A stretch of DNA of 64,000 nt from contig CALSCP010000733.1 in assembly GCA_943704425.1 (NCBI GenBank), positions 65,872 to 129,871 of the forward strand, given 5' to 3'. The notes under the pieces are model-generated. The model did not search any database. It was given only the letters and a program-made list of their open reading frames with translations, and had not been told where the DNA came from. Positions 38,738 to 49,243 of the stretch are shown here, piece by piece (position 1 is the first letter of the stretch; the number at the start of each line of letters is the position of its first letter). This DNA is from Ministeria vibrans ATCC 50519. Its lineage: Eukaryota; Opisthokonta; Filasterea. Both the position numbers and the translations under genes were made by a program.

Positions 38738-40614
38738 ATGACTCGGCGGTGCGGCCTCGTGAACATGAAGTGGAGTCGGGTTGCGCTGCTCCTGAGCACG
38801 CTCTGCCTTGGCGCTGTCCTCGTCGTCTGGTCCGACAAGGCACGGGTACTCCAGCTCCACCGCACTCCCCCACTCTCTTCTTTGTTTTTCCTTCTTTCAA
38901 TCGCATGACACAAATGAGAAAATATTACACTGAAATTCAGACACGCGAGGAATCTTTTAAAACCCCCTTTTTTTCTCACAGGACGTTCAAGACATTCTCT
39001 ACGGCACCAACAACGACAAGGTAGGAACAAGTCAGGCTCATCACGCTCTCACCACAGACGAACGTCTCTTTTAAGAGTATAGATGCGACACATTAACTCA
39101 TTGAAATTTCTCTCTGTCTCTCTCTCCTTTTTTTTTTTGAATAGGTTGAGATTGTCTCAGAGCGAATTGATCTTGTGCGCAGCGCAGCGGCGTCGGCAGT
39201 GGACGCACCCTCGACGGGGGCTAAGACGACGCGCAGCCTGCGGCCCGGGCTCACCATCATCGTCAAGACGATGGGGGACACGCAGCGTGTGCTGGTGCTC
39301 TGCAAAGAGATCCGCCACTTCTATCCGAGCGTCGACATTCTCATTGGCGATGACGGCCAATCGGCCATTCCCGCCGACGCCAAAGCCCACCTTGCCCGCC
39401 TCAAGGTGAAGTACTTCATTCTGCCGCTGGACGCGGGTGCGTCGGTGACGCGCAACTATCTCATGGACAGGACAGAGACAGAGTTCTTCTGCACTGTCGA
39501 CGACGACTACATCTTCACCGAGCACACCCGCCTCGAGACGCTCATGGACACCCTCAAGCAGAACCCCTCCTTGGTGTTGGCGGGCGGCGCCGTGTCAGAC
39601 CGTGTTGATCTTTGTGCTCGAATGGTCATTGAAGACACGGTAACACAATCATAATAACACGATGATGAATTTAATATTTTGGTAACATTCTTTGTTTTTC
39701 GTTTTTTCTGTTTTCAGATCCTTCTCCTGGTTCCCGACTATCATGCAAAACTCAAGGGCGGTTGTCTTGTGTGCGATTTTATTGCACAATTCTTTGTTGG
39801 TCGCACCGAAATGTTACAGCAGGTAAGAGTTACTATGCTCTTTAGTTTTTTCTCATTCGCCCTCGTCGTGCAGGTTCGTTGGGACGATCAACTGAAGACG
39901 GGCGAGCACGAAGAGCTCTTCTTGCGTTTGCGCGAAAAGTTTCCGTACAGTGCCGGTTTTTGTCCCTCTGTGAATGTTGGACACAAACAGCGCTCGTGGA
40001 ACGAACGAAAGAGCTCGCGTGTTGGCAATAAGTAAGGGGCAAGAGAAGTACATGTGGATTCTTCAATTTCAACAGTGAAATGAGTGGGATTTTGTCGTCT
40101 GTTTACTCTTCTCATCTGCTGCTCTCTTTCTCAGCACCTATATGGAACTGCGCGATCGAGGAATCAAGTACATCAACATCTCTCTGGCGCAACATGGTCT
40201 CACTGGCATTGGCTACGAGATTGGCGAGAAGATTATTGCGCACGGTGATGTTGGAACCGAACGAGTTTCGTTTCTCTTGCAAAAGGTCAGAACCCCAAAG
40301 TACAACCCTAATAGATCACTGACTGAACTGCATTCTCTTTTCGGTAATAGCACCGCTCGAGCGGTGTTGTCATTGACGAGAGCGAGGCGCTGTTTCCACC
40401 GCGATGTTCGAGCAAGGCTGTGCGGTCGGTTGTGCACAAGGACTCATTGAAAAAGTGGTGTGAGGACATTAGCTTGTGGACCTTTGAAGACATTCCCGAA
40501 GTCGAGCTGTTTATCAATGCGCCTGATTTCAAGGTAATATTATAATAGTATTCTATTTTTTTCCTTTTATTATTATTATTGTTATTATTATTATTATTGT
40601 TATTATTATTGTTA

Positions 40615-40659
<45 letters not shown>

Positions 40660-43537
40660 GTATTAGTATTATTATTATTATTATAATATCAATATTGATT
40701 GTATCATACATGTGCGTCTTTTAGATTCTCGCTCGTGAACGAACGGAGATTTATCGCATCTCACAGGCGATTTTGCGCATGCACTCGGCCATGGCACGCG
40801 AAAAATTTGAGTATCAGAACTTTGTGCGTGCGGAGCGTCGTGTGGATCCGCTGCACGGAACTGAGTGGCAAATCCGCATGCGCGTGCGGCCTCAAGACGG
40901 CGAGTCGAGTGCGCGCGAAGAGACATTTGTCATGATGGAGACAATTGAGAAGAAGAATGCCGTCTTTGTGCAACTGCAGCAGTCCGAGGCGACCCGTGTG
41001 AACTTTGTCGTGCCCATCTTCAATGCCTTTGAGCGACTGCAGCGCCTCGTCGAAAATGTTCGGCGCATGTCGCCCGAGCCACGTCTGGTCATTGTCGACT
41101 ATGGCAGTACCGATGGCAATGTGAATCAGCTTCTCAAGAAGTCGGGTGTGGATCATCTCTTTATCGACATTCGCGGTCAGAAGTTTAGCCGAGCAGGTGG
41201 TTTGCAGGCGGGCATCAATGCGGTGTCGAACAGCGAGCTCATCTTCACACTCGACGCGGACATTGACATGCCCGCCAACCTCGTCTCCGTCATCCATCGC
41301 CACGTCGTCAAGGGCAAGCAGATCTTTGCACCCGTTGTTTTCTCCTTTTACAAGGGTCACGACAAGATTTCTCTCAAGGCTAAAGGTAAAGAGTGGAAAA
41401 AAACGAAAAAAAATTAGCGACAACAATAATAATAAACGATGCAATTTGTGTAGGATACTGGAATCCGTCTTACAATGTGGACAAGCACGGCTGGTGGCGC
41501 CGTGAAGGGTTTGGTATGATTGCCGCCTACAAGTCAGATGTGCTCTTCGTGGGCGGATTTGATCTGATGAAGTTCCAAGACAAGTACGAAGCAGGAAGAA
41601 CAGTTGGGAGAGTCATCTAACAACTTTCATTTTAGGTGGGGAGGAGAGGACATTGACCTTGTGACGCGCATGATGCACAGTGGTTACAAGATTTGGCGAT
41701 CGCTCGAGCCCAATTATTATCACAATTTCCACCCACGCACTGCCTGGGGTGGCCATGTCAATGCCCAAGTGCCTTTAAAGGTCAATCATGTGTTTTTTTT
41801 TCTCTCTGTGTGTTCATAATTGAGTTAATAGTAATAATTGTTTTTGTATAGATTTTTGTGTATGATCTTCCGGAGGAATTTAATGTGGCTCCACTGGCAC
41901 TGAACCAAGCGCATCTCCACGACTGGCCGCAAAAGTACAAGATGGGTCGCGACGAATGGGACTGCACCAAAAGCATGTTTTCCATTGAAGTCAAGTTTCA
42001 TCAAATGTACGCAGTGTGATTGTGTGTTTGATGTATATTTTTATATTATTTAATTTTTATATTTTTATTATTCTTATTTTATCACTATTATTTTATTATT
42101 ATTATTGTGTGTGTATGTGTGTAATTGTGTGTGTGTGCATGATTATATTTATAGAGTATTATAATTATATATATTTTGTGTGTACGTTCCAACCTCAATT
42201 TCTTTCTTTCCCATGGTAGGCTGCTGAAGTCGCCGTTTGTCACGACCGAAGCAGCAGAGGCAGACCTGTTTTACGTGCCCATCTACAGCGTGTGTCTGCT
42301 CAACCACAACCTGCCTCTCAACGCCTCCTACTCGGCCATTCAACATAATCACGCCGTCAAATGGATTAGCGAGAAGTTTCCCTTTTGGAACCGAACTTTG
42401 GTAAGCAAATGAACGGCATGGTTATACAAAATTGTCATCATATCTTTTGTAAACTATTTTTGTGTATTTGATAGGGTACCGACCATATTTTCGTGTTGGC
42501 GCAAGGTCTGGCGCGCAATCTGCTGGGGAATGACAATGGACTGGGAAACACCATTGCGCTTACTGTCAATTCTGATCTGTCTCCGCCCCCAAAGACGTAA
42601 GGAAAAGAGGCGAGAAAGAGAGAGAGAGAGGAAGCAGGAAGAAAGAGATGAATATTTTTTTGATTGCGAGTGTGTGAACTGACTTGGCAATGTAGAATGA
42701 AACATGCGTTCTACCACCCGTGGAATGACATTGCGATTCCGCCTTTCTTGCATGACATGACGCAGTTCACCAATGTGGACCATTCTCAGCGCAACTACAA
42801 GGTCTTCTTCAGCGGATCCATCAAGCCCTGGAATCTCGCGTATAGCAAAGGTGTTCGACAGGTACATAAACAGAAACAGAGATAGGGGGGAGGGAAAAGA
42901 AGAACAAAGTGGTTAGAAGACATCGTGATAGAGAGAGAGAGAGAGAGAGAGGAGGGAGAAAGAAACAAAGCGATCGAGAGAGAGCATTCTGTCAGAGACT
43001 CACTCACTGGTAATGCATAGTACATTGCAAAGCACTATGCCAACCAGACCAACTGGTACGTGCACCAGCGCACTACCAATCTCTCTCCTGAGCTGCGCGG
43101 TCAGTTTGTGTCGGCTATTCGTCACTCTGTATTCTGCATTTGCCCCGAGGGCCTCTTTGCATACACTCCGAGAATTACCGAGTCCATTCTCAGCGGTACG
43201 CACACACAAAACGCAGATCCAGTTTATTCACTCACTCACCTGTGTACGGTCAGGATGCATTCCCGTGCTGATGAGCGAGTCACTGGTGCATCCCTTCAGC
43301 AACCTGATTGACTTCAGCACGTTCACCGTGCAACTGGCGCCCTCCGATGTCACGCGTCTCCCGCAGCTGCTCTCCGAGATCAGCGAGAGTGAAATTCGCG
43401 CAAAGCAGCGGGTCATCCAGTCCATCGCCCCCATGTTTCTCTACCACGACACTCCCATCCCGGGCGACGCCTTCTACTCCATCATGGACCAGCTTGCCGC
43501 TAAGAAGCTCCCTATCAAGCAACCGACCGCCAACTAA
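38738..43537 (+). CDS. Triple glycosyltransferase: B4GALNT-like + chondroitin-synthase-like + exostosin (GT47), 1085 residues
   Basis: Sixteen exons: 38738-38845, 38982-39020, 39145-39639, 39718-39822, 39874-40031, 40135-40285, 40351-40533, 40725-41385, 41454-41583, 41636-41780, 41852-42006, 42220-42400, 42475-42596, 42696-42861, 43021-43195 and 43254-43537. Every phase closes. Residues about 13-32 form a signal anchor. Domain 1 (about 85-335) resembles beta-1,4-N-acetylgalactosaminyltransferases: LTIIVKTM, CTVDDDYIF and LKTGEHEELFLRL. Domain 2 (about 500-720) is CHGN-like: VVPIFNAFERL, LIFTLDADIDMP and WGGEDIDLVTRM. Domain 3 (about 726-1065) is exostosin-like: IFVYDLPEEF, ADLFYVPIY, VFFSGSIKPW, CPEGLFAYTPRITESI and GCIPVLMSES. 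It probably acts in the Golgi on a glycosaminoglycan-like chain. An alternative start is the in-frame Met at 38765. Confidence 0.88.
40556..40690. repeat. ATT microsatellite in an intron
   Basis: About 40 ATT/GTT units fill intron 7 (40534-40724) of the triple glycosyltransferase gene. It is of the same type as the AAT arrays at 32128 and 35203. Confidence 0.95.
42925..42985 (+). repeat. Copy of the dispersed intronic motif in the triple glycosyltransferase gene
   Basis: In the intron 42862-43020 a GA run leads into gggagaaagaaacaaagcga and a further short GA run. It is almost identical to the copy at 59345-59420, about 16 kb away in an unrelated gene. Confidence 0.85.
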
Positions 43538-43616
43538 TCATATCACTCACACACGCACATTCACATTCACACACACACACTTTCATATTCGATAAACTTT
43601 TTTTCAACGTGAAAAT

Positions 43617-44108
43617 TTACAGTAAACAACAGTGGGATGAGGGAGACGGAGAGGACGGTGGGGTGGCAGGAAGCAAGTCGGTGGCTGTGAGGACGGCAGC
43701 GAAGAATAGACGCGACGGAAGAACCGAGTGCGACTGGACATAGTGGGCAAAGCCATCGGGCCAAGCGATGGGGAGCACTGCGTCACTGCTACTGCTGTTG
43801 GGGGTGGGGCGCATGAGGAACTCACGCGCGCCGTTAGTGCAGCCACAGAGACGGCATGTGGAGGGGGCCCCGTAGGTGTATGCAGAGGGGGCCAGGGATT
43901 GTTCGAGGCGGCGTAGACGCGCCAACCAGCGGTCTCGGTCGCACCAAAGTGTCTCGGGTTGTGGCGCGGGGAAAGGGTAGCAGCCATGATAGGCGTCGTT
44001 GGTCGCATCCGCACTATCCCCCCAAAATCCTTCCAGATACGCCTTTTCGCGCGTGTTCCCGACGGGTGGTGTGTCACGGTCAAACGTTGCCGGCTCCAAG
44101 ATCGTCAT
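43617..44108 (-). CDS. Small protein with a Cys-pair and WP..HY motif, 163 residues
   Basis: A single-exon frame from the ATG at 44108. The central part reads YGAPSTCRLCGCTNGAREF, then WPDGFAHYVQSHSVLPSRLFF. The combination of a Cys-x2-Cys pair with NG..E, WP, HY and a histidine before V.P looks like a conserved small domain rather than chance coding, but I cannot name the family. The cysteines and histidines could bind zinc. The N-terminus (FDRDTPPVGNTREKAYLEGFWG) carries aromatic residues; the C-terminus is Ser/Pro-rich. No signal peptide or membrane span is seen. It is convergent with the triple glycosyltransferase gene, 79 nt away. Confidence 0.65.
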   Translation of the reverse strand: MTILEPATFDRDTPPVGNTREKAYLEGFWGDSADATNDAYHGCYPFPAPQPETLWCDRDRWLARLRRLEQSLAPSAYTYGAPSTCRLCGCTNGAREFLMRPTPNSSSSDAVLPIAWPDGFAHYVQSHSVLPSRLFFAAVLTATDLLPATPPSSPSPSSHCCLL

Positions 44109-44114
44109 TCTCAG

Positions 44115-44131
44115 TCTCTCTCTCTCTCTCT

Positions 44132-44165
<34 letters not shown>

Positions 44166-44213
44166 ACTGCTCTCTCTCTCTCTCTCTATCTCTATCTCTT
44201 TCTCTCTCTCTTT
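44115..44213. repeat. TC microsatellite
   Basis: Nearly pure CT/TC units between the start of the small Cys-motif gene and the stop codon of the mL41 gene, interrupted by a few substitutions. Poly-Ser/Leu frames through it are artefacts. Confidence 0.95.
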
Positions 44214-44218
44214 AGAGT

Positions 44219-44745
44219 CTACTTGGGGTAGCGAAACGTGCGCAGTCGCTTGCGTTCCTCCCGCACAAGATCGACAAAATCGGATGCGCCAAGTGGATCG
44301 CGTTTGGTCACTGGAACGCGCGCTGAGACGTACGGAAGGAGCTGCAACGGAGGGCGCGTGAGTTGTAGCGCAGTGTGCGTCATGTGCCAGCCCGACGGCG
44401 CGTCAGCTCGAGCGGTTCACAAGACAAACTGACATTTGTCTTTTTCCTCTTTTTTTTTTCTCTTTTTTTTCCCCTCTTTTCTTTCTCGTACTCGAAATTC
44501 AGTCAAATCCGGCACCACGATTTCAGGAATGAGACGTGGATTGATAAGATACTGTCCTCTGGTGGTGTGGAAACCCGTTCGCTCCGCTCGATTTCCTACA
44601 CAGAGTCGAAAGAGAGAGAGAGAGTGAGAGAGAGTGAGTGAAAAGCCAAACGAGACAAGAAGAGACGCTTACCTTTGAAGTAGTGTTTGTTGCCTTCCTT
44701 TGTGCCCATTCGCAGTCGATGAGCTCGACTGAACACGCCTCTCAT
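44219..44745 (-). CDS. MRPL41: Mitochondrial large-subunit ribosomal protein mL41, 99 residues
   Basis: Exons 44745-44673, 44595-44492 and 44341-44219 join in phases 1 and 0 into a 100-codon frame. The start RVFSRAHRLRMGTKEGNK-like basic segment suits a mitochondrial targeting signal running into the mature protein. The diagnostic core follows: KHYFKGNRAERTGFHTTRGQ, then NPRLIPEIVVPDLTEF and LLPYVSARV. This matches the VPE.VVPDLT.f.LkPYVS signature of human MRPL41 and yeast Mrpl27. It is shorter than the human protein (137) because it lacks the C-terminal extension. The role is structural, in the mitoribosome large subunit. It diverges from the TTL-like gene with 124 nt between the starts. 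Confidence 0.9.
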
Positions 44746-44869
44746 TGAGTAGTAATTAAAATTAATGTTTGAAAATATTCATTATTCACAAAAGTCATAA
44801 CTCATACGATATACTGTCATAGTTAATAGTATCAAATATTTATCTGCATTCGAGCCGTAATCTGTCGCC

Positions 44870-46759
44870 ATGGTCTCGTTTACAAACCGGGACATGAAGG
44901 TGATGGTTGGAATTGGCGCTGGATGGACCATTGTCGTGTTTGCCGTCTTCTTTGCTCGCACCGGCGAAATGGCGTCGCTCCAGGCGCATTCCCAAGAGCC
45001 ACTGGGACCCTTGGTAACAATGCTATTAAGTGATGGTGTGTGTCTTAAAGTGGCGTGGCACAACAGTCGCACAATCTAAAACGGAACGGTCACGCAGAAT
45101 GACCAAGTGGCTCTTGCGCCGAATACACACTCGCCTGCTGATGCTATGGCCCACTCCTCGACAGCCGAGTGTCTGCACATCGATCCCCAGCTCTCAGGGT
45201 CGCCCGCAACTGATCTGCAGCGCTCCCGAGCCAAAGGCGGTGCGATTGTGACGCGCGCCAGATCGTTCTATGCTCTGCTGGAGGGAGTCTTTGACGAGCG
45301 CGGGTGGACAATGCGGCCACGACGCAGCCGAGAGCAAGTGAGGGCTAGTGGGAGATCTGTCAACGACCTTGATAGCGACGTGAGTGCAACAAGTGTGTAT
45401 GTGTGTGTGTGTGTGTGTGTTGTGAGTGTGTGTGTGTGGGTTATGTGTCTGTGTGGGTTGTGTGTGCGCGTATCGTCCTTATGTGTGTGTGCTTCTGTTC
45501 TGTCTAGGTTGCACTCGCTTGGTGGGACAACTTCAGTACGAAATATTTCACCAAGTTTGTTGGAAAGATGTTTATCGCATACATCGAGGTGAGTGCGATG
45601 GTATAGTATAGTGGGTGTCAGACTCGTTCTAATGCGATGCATTTTTTGTGGTGGGTGGGTTTTTTTAGGGCATTGGTATGAGCGGATTGGGCGGAATGAA
45701 ATCGGACCAGTTTGCAGTGAAGCGGGAGTACCTTCGCTCCAAGGGCTGTGAAGTGACATTTATGCCACTTTCCTATGACATGAGCACGGCGGAAGACTGT
45801 CGTGACTTTTGGAAAGACTGGAAAGCGAATGAGAGTGCGCGAAATGCGCTCTGGCTCGTCAAGCCTGACATGTCAGAACTCACAAGAGAAAGAGAAAGGG
45901 AGGATAACGACTGATAGAGTGTACATATAGACATGGCGGAGGACGAGGCATATCGGTGGTGCAAGGAGAGGCGTCGCTCAAGACTGCACTGGGGGCCCTT
46001 GGGGAGTGTGCAGGAACAAAGGAACAGAACGGGCGCACTGGCGTCAAAGGGACAGATGCACGAGTGGTCCAGCGCTATTTGGTGGATCAGCTTCTCTTGC
46101 AGCAGCGCAAGTTTGACATTCGCCATTATATGTTGAGTAAGTATGCGTTGTGTGTATGCGTATGTGGCATGTTATGTGCTGTTGAAAAGTGGCACACACT
46201 TCCTCTCATTTTGCTCTTACTCATTTCTCTCTCTTTCTCTCCCCCTCCTTCACTTGTTTTCGCTACAATTTTGTTCATATATGTCTGTCTGTTTGTCTGT
46301 TTAATTTTTTTTTCTTTCAGTTGCGAGCACTCGGCCCTTTCTCGTGTTTCATCGCTATGGGTTTCTGCGTCGCTCCATTGTGCTCTTCAACGAGTCGTCC
46401 TCTTCCAATGCAACCGATGACTCTTCTTCAGCTTCCTCTGCGCTCTATCGCGCACAGCACATTGTCAATACGGTCCTTCAGCTCAAGGCGGGTCAGGATT
46501 CCCTCTCAGACGCACAGGTCTTAATGGTTTCTATGTCTGTCACGACTCTTCACATTGTATCGTTTGTGATTGTAGTGTGTTTTTTGGATGTTGTTTTCTC
46601 TCTCCACCTCTCTCTCTATATACCTTTGTTTTTTTTTGTTTTTTACTTTTTATNNNNNNNNNNNNNNNNNNNNNNNNNNNNNNNNNNNNNNNNNNNNNNN
46701 NNNNNNNNNNNNNNNNNNNNNNNNNNNNNNNNNNNNNNNNNNNNNNNNNNNNNNNNNNN

Positions 46760-46851
<92 letters not shown>

Positions 46852-47393
46852 GCACACTCATTCTCTCGCTTCTTCTAGAATGCGATTTGGCTGATGAGTG
46901 ATCTGCAGCGCTATCTGAGTGTGACACACAATCTTCCATCCGACTATGTGCGCTCCGTTCTCACTCCCAAACTGCGCTCCATTGCCCGTTTGGTCTTTGA
47001 CGCCAGTAAGTCCCGATTAGTCCGCCACAATGGCACCTTTCAAATGGTTGGACTTGACATAATGCTCGACTCTCACTTTAACCCACATCTCATTGAAGGT
47101 ACAACAAAAAGAACCGATACACATTCTGTTCACTCATTTTTTTTTCTTCAGCCAATCAAAATCCTGCAGCTCAAAACTTCACAGCAGGCCAACACAAACT
47201 GCACTCTGATCTGTATAATGACTTGTTTGACCTGGAAACGGAGCTCATGCTGAACCCGTCGGACAAACTGAGTCAGTTGCGCGAAGGAGAGTCGCTCTTT
47301 GGATGGGAGTTGGTCTACAATGAGAAGCACGCGCTGTGTGGCATCGACTCCTTTGATCCGTGTCAAGCACAACGTGATCTGCTTCTCCCCTGA
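44870..47393 (+). CDS. Tubulin-tyrosine-ligase-like protein with N-terminal membrane anchor, 524 residues
   Basis: Exons 44870-45013, 45098-45379, 45508-45588, 45669-45871, 45931-46136, 46321-46517, 46879-47098 and 47152-47393; phases close. Residues about 10-29 (VMVGIGAGWTIVVFAVFFA) form a hydrophobic anchor. The ATP-grasp TTL domain follows from about 140: KSDQFAVKREYL, LWLVKPDIHGGGRGISVVQ (the nucleotide-binding Lys and glycine loop), VVQRYLVDQLLLQQRKFDIR, VGLDIMLD and LIEANQNPA, with the metal-binding Glu and Asn in place. The enzyme should ligate an amino acid to a protein C-terminus or side chain. In the TTL family the substrates are tubulin or other cytosolic proteins, so a luminal or membrane-bound form is unusual. 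A 106-N gap lies in the intron between exons 6 and 7; the spliced frame still fits the family. Confidence 0.85.
46654..46759. other. Assembly gap (106 N) inside an intron
   Basis: The N run lies in the intron 46518-46878 and is followed directly by about 88 nt of pure TC repeat (46760-46847). The repeat probably stopped assembly. The coding exons on either side join in frame. Confidence 0.97.
46760..46847. repeat. TC microsatellite at a gap edge
   Basis: About 44 TC units abutting the N gap; the real length is unknown because the array enters the gap. Confidence 0.97.
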
Positions 47394-47532
47394 CCCCTTC
47401 AGCAAATTATTCCTCTATTTTGTATAAAGACGACGTAATAATAATCGTAATTTATTCACTCAATCGATGAGTTCAATCCAGGTTTATTTATATCAGATCA
47501 CTTTCTGTAATTAACGTTTATAATCGGCTAGC

Positions 47533-48106
47533 ATGTCCCACCACCCCAAAGACAACATTAGAAGCCGCGTGGATCGCTCGCCAGTGCCCAGTACGTTTGC
47601 TGTTTCCCCTTTTTTCGTTTGCGCGCGAAATCGTTTCTTCTCACTCAGTCACACACACACACTCTCTCTCTCTCTCCTTTCATCTTTCTCAGCTCCGTGC
47701 AAGACAGAACCGTGTCTGTTGGGCATCGACGAGGCTGGCCGTGGACCAGTGTTGGGTATGTCAAAGGAAAATGCGTTTTTTTTGAAACATTGATATAATA
47801 ACGTCTTATTATTTGACTGACTTCTCTTTTGTGTGACTCACTCACTCATTGCAGGTCCGATGGTGTACGGCATCAGCTACTGCCCTGTGAAAGACAACGA
47901 CCGCCTGTGCAAGATGGGCTTCGCGGACTCCAAGACGCTCAACGAGGAGCAGCGCGAGGGACTCTTTGCCGACATTGAAGGCGCATCGGCCTTTCTCGGC
48001 TACTCTGTCCACATCCTGGCGCCCCAGGAGATCTCGCGCGGCATGCTTGGACGGTACGGGCGCCGTTCTCTTGTGCCTGCCTGCGTTGTCGACTGACCTG
48101 TCCTCC

Positions 48107-48171
<65 letters not shown>

Positions 48172-49154
48172 CGCCAAGTACAATCTTAATGCGCTGTCAC
48201 ACGACACAGCCATTGGGCTCATTCGACACGCCCTCGAAGACGGAGTCAACGTCACAGAGGTACACCCACGCTGTGTTGAGACTGGTGCGCTCTCTCTGCA
48301 CTCATGTGAACACTGTAGGTCTACGTGGACACTGTGGGTAAGGCAGAAACGTACCAAGAGAAGCTCGAGAAGCTCTTTCCCAACATTGCTATTACTGTCT
48401 GCCCAAAGGTACATGAGAGGCGCAGTATGTTCTCACGTCAGCGTGGAAGAGGAGGGAAGAGGGAGAGAAAGTCACAAAATGATGGAGAGAGAGGGACGAA
48501 AGAGAAAGAAACAAAGAGACAACGTGAGAGAGAATTGCATGTTGACCGCGCATACGTGTGTGTGTGTGTGCGTCTTCTAGGCGGATAGTAAGTACCCGAT
48601 TGTCAGTGCTGCCTCGATTTGCGCAAAGGTCACGCGTGATCGAGTTTTGCAGCGATGGTCATTCGCAGAAAAGTCCCTGGAGGTAAGTCTCAACTGTTGA
48701 CTAGTACTTTCCTCTCCCTCAACGACAAGTGGACCTGAATCCTCACCCAAATTCTGATGGGTTTTCCCTGCCAGGGTGCATCTGTTGAGTTTGGCTGTGG
48801 CTATCCATCCGACCCTAAAACACAGTCGTGGCTTCGTGAGACGTGCCATCCCGTCTTTGGCTTTCCGGGAATAGTGCGCTTCAGCTGGTCCACCGCTGTC
48901 ACCCTCGTCGATAAGAACTCGGTCAAAGTACGATCACACGAGTGCCCCCGCCCCCTCACACACTTATACATGCTCCTCCACCCACCCGCAATCAGGTTTT
49001 GTGGGATGACGATGAGTCCTTTGACGACACTGATGCGCTTGAGAACGGCTCGTCCATTAGTGACTTTTTCCCCTCTCAGTCCAAAGTCGGTCCTATTCGC
49101 GTTCGCCATCGCTTCTTTCACCATCGCTCTCTCCACCACACAACCGACTTCTGA
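47533..49154 (+). CDS. RNASEH2A: Ribonuclease H2 subunit A (catalytic), 303 residues
   Basis: Exons 47533-47590, 47693-47755, 47855-48053, 48172-48259, 48319-48408, 48581-48682, 48775-48927 and 48996-49154. The protein hydrolyses the RNA strand of RNA/DNA hybrids and removes single ribonucleotides from DNA as the catalytic subunit of nuclear RNase H2. The type 2 RNase H active site is intact: [19 protein letters not shown] (Asp32, Glu33), YVDTVG (Asp140) and [20 protein letters not shown] (Asp168). [18 protein letters not shown] and [12 protein letters not shown] are typical of the eukaryotic branch. Length matches human RNASEH2A (299). The end, [21 protein letters not shown], contains a possible PIP-like PCNA-binding box (SQS..DFF order not exact). 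The intron at 48054-48171 is mostly CA repeat. Confidence 0.95.
48112..48170. repeat. CA microsatellite in an intron
   Basis: About 29 CA units running directly into the CAG acceptor of exon 4 of the RNase H2A gene. The repeat takes the place of a normal polypyrimidine tract. Confidence 0.96.
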
Positions 49155-49243
49155 CTCAAACTCCAAACACACACACGCACACACTTTCTCATTTTAATTG
49201 TATAATTGTACCACACACACACTCTCTCTCTCTCTCAGTCCGT

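Noticed and set aside
46344-46939. Ser/Leu and Glu/Arg frames crossing the N gap
   Set aside because: They run through N and a TC array inside an intron of the TTL-like gene.
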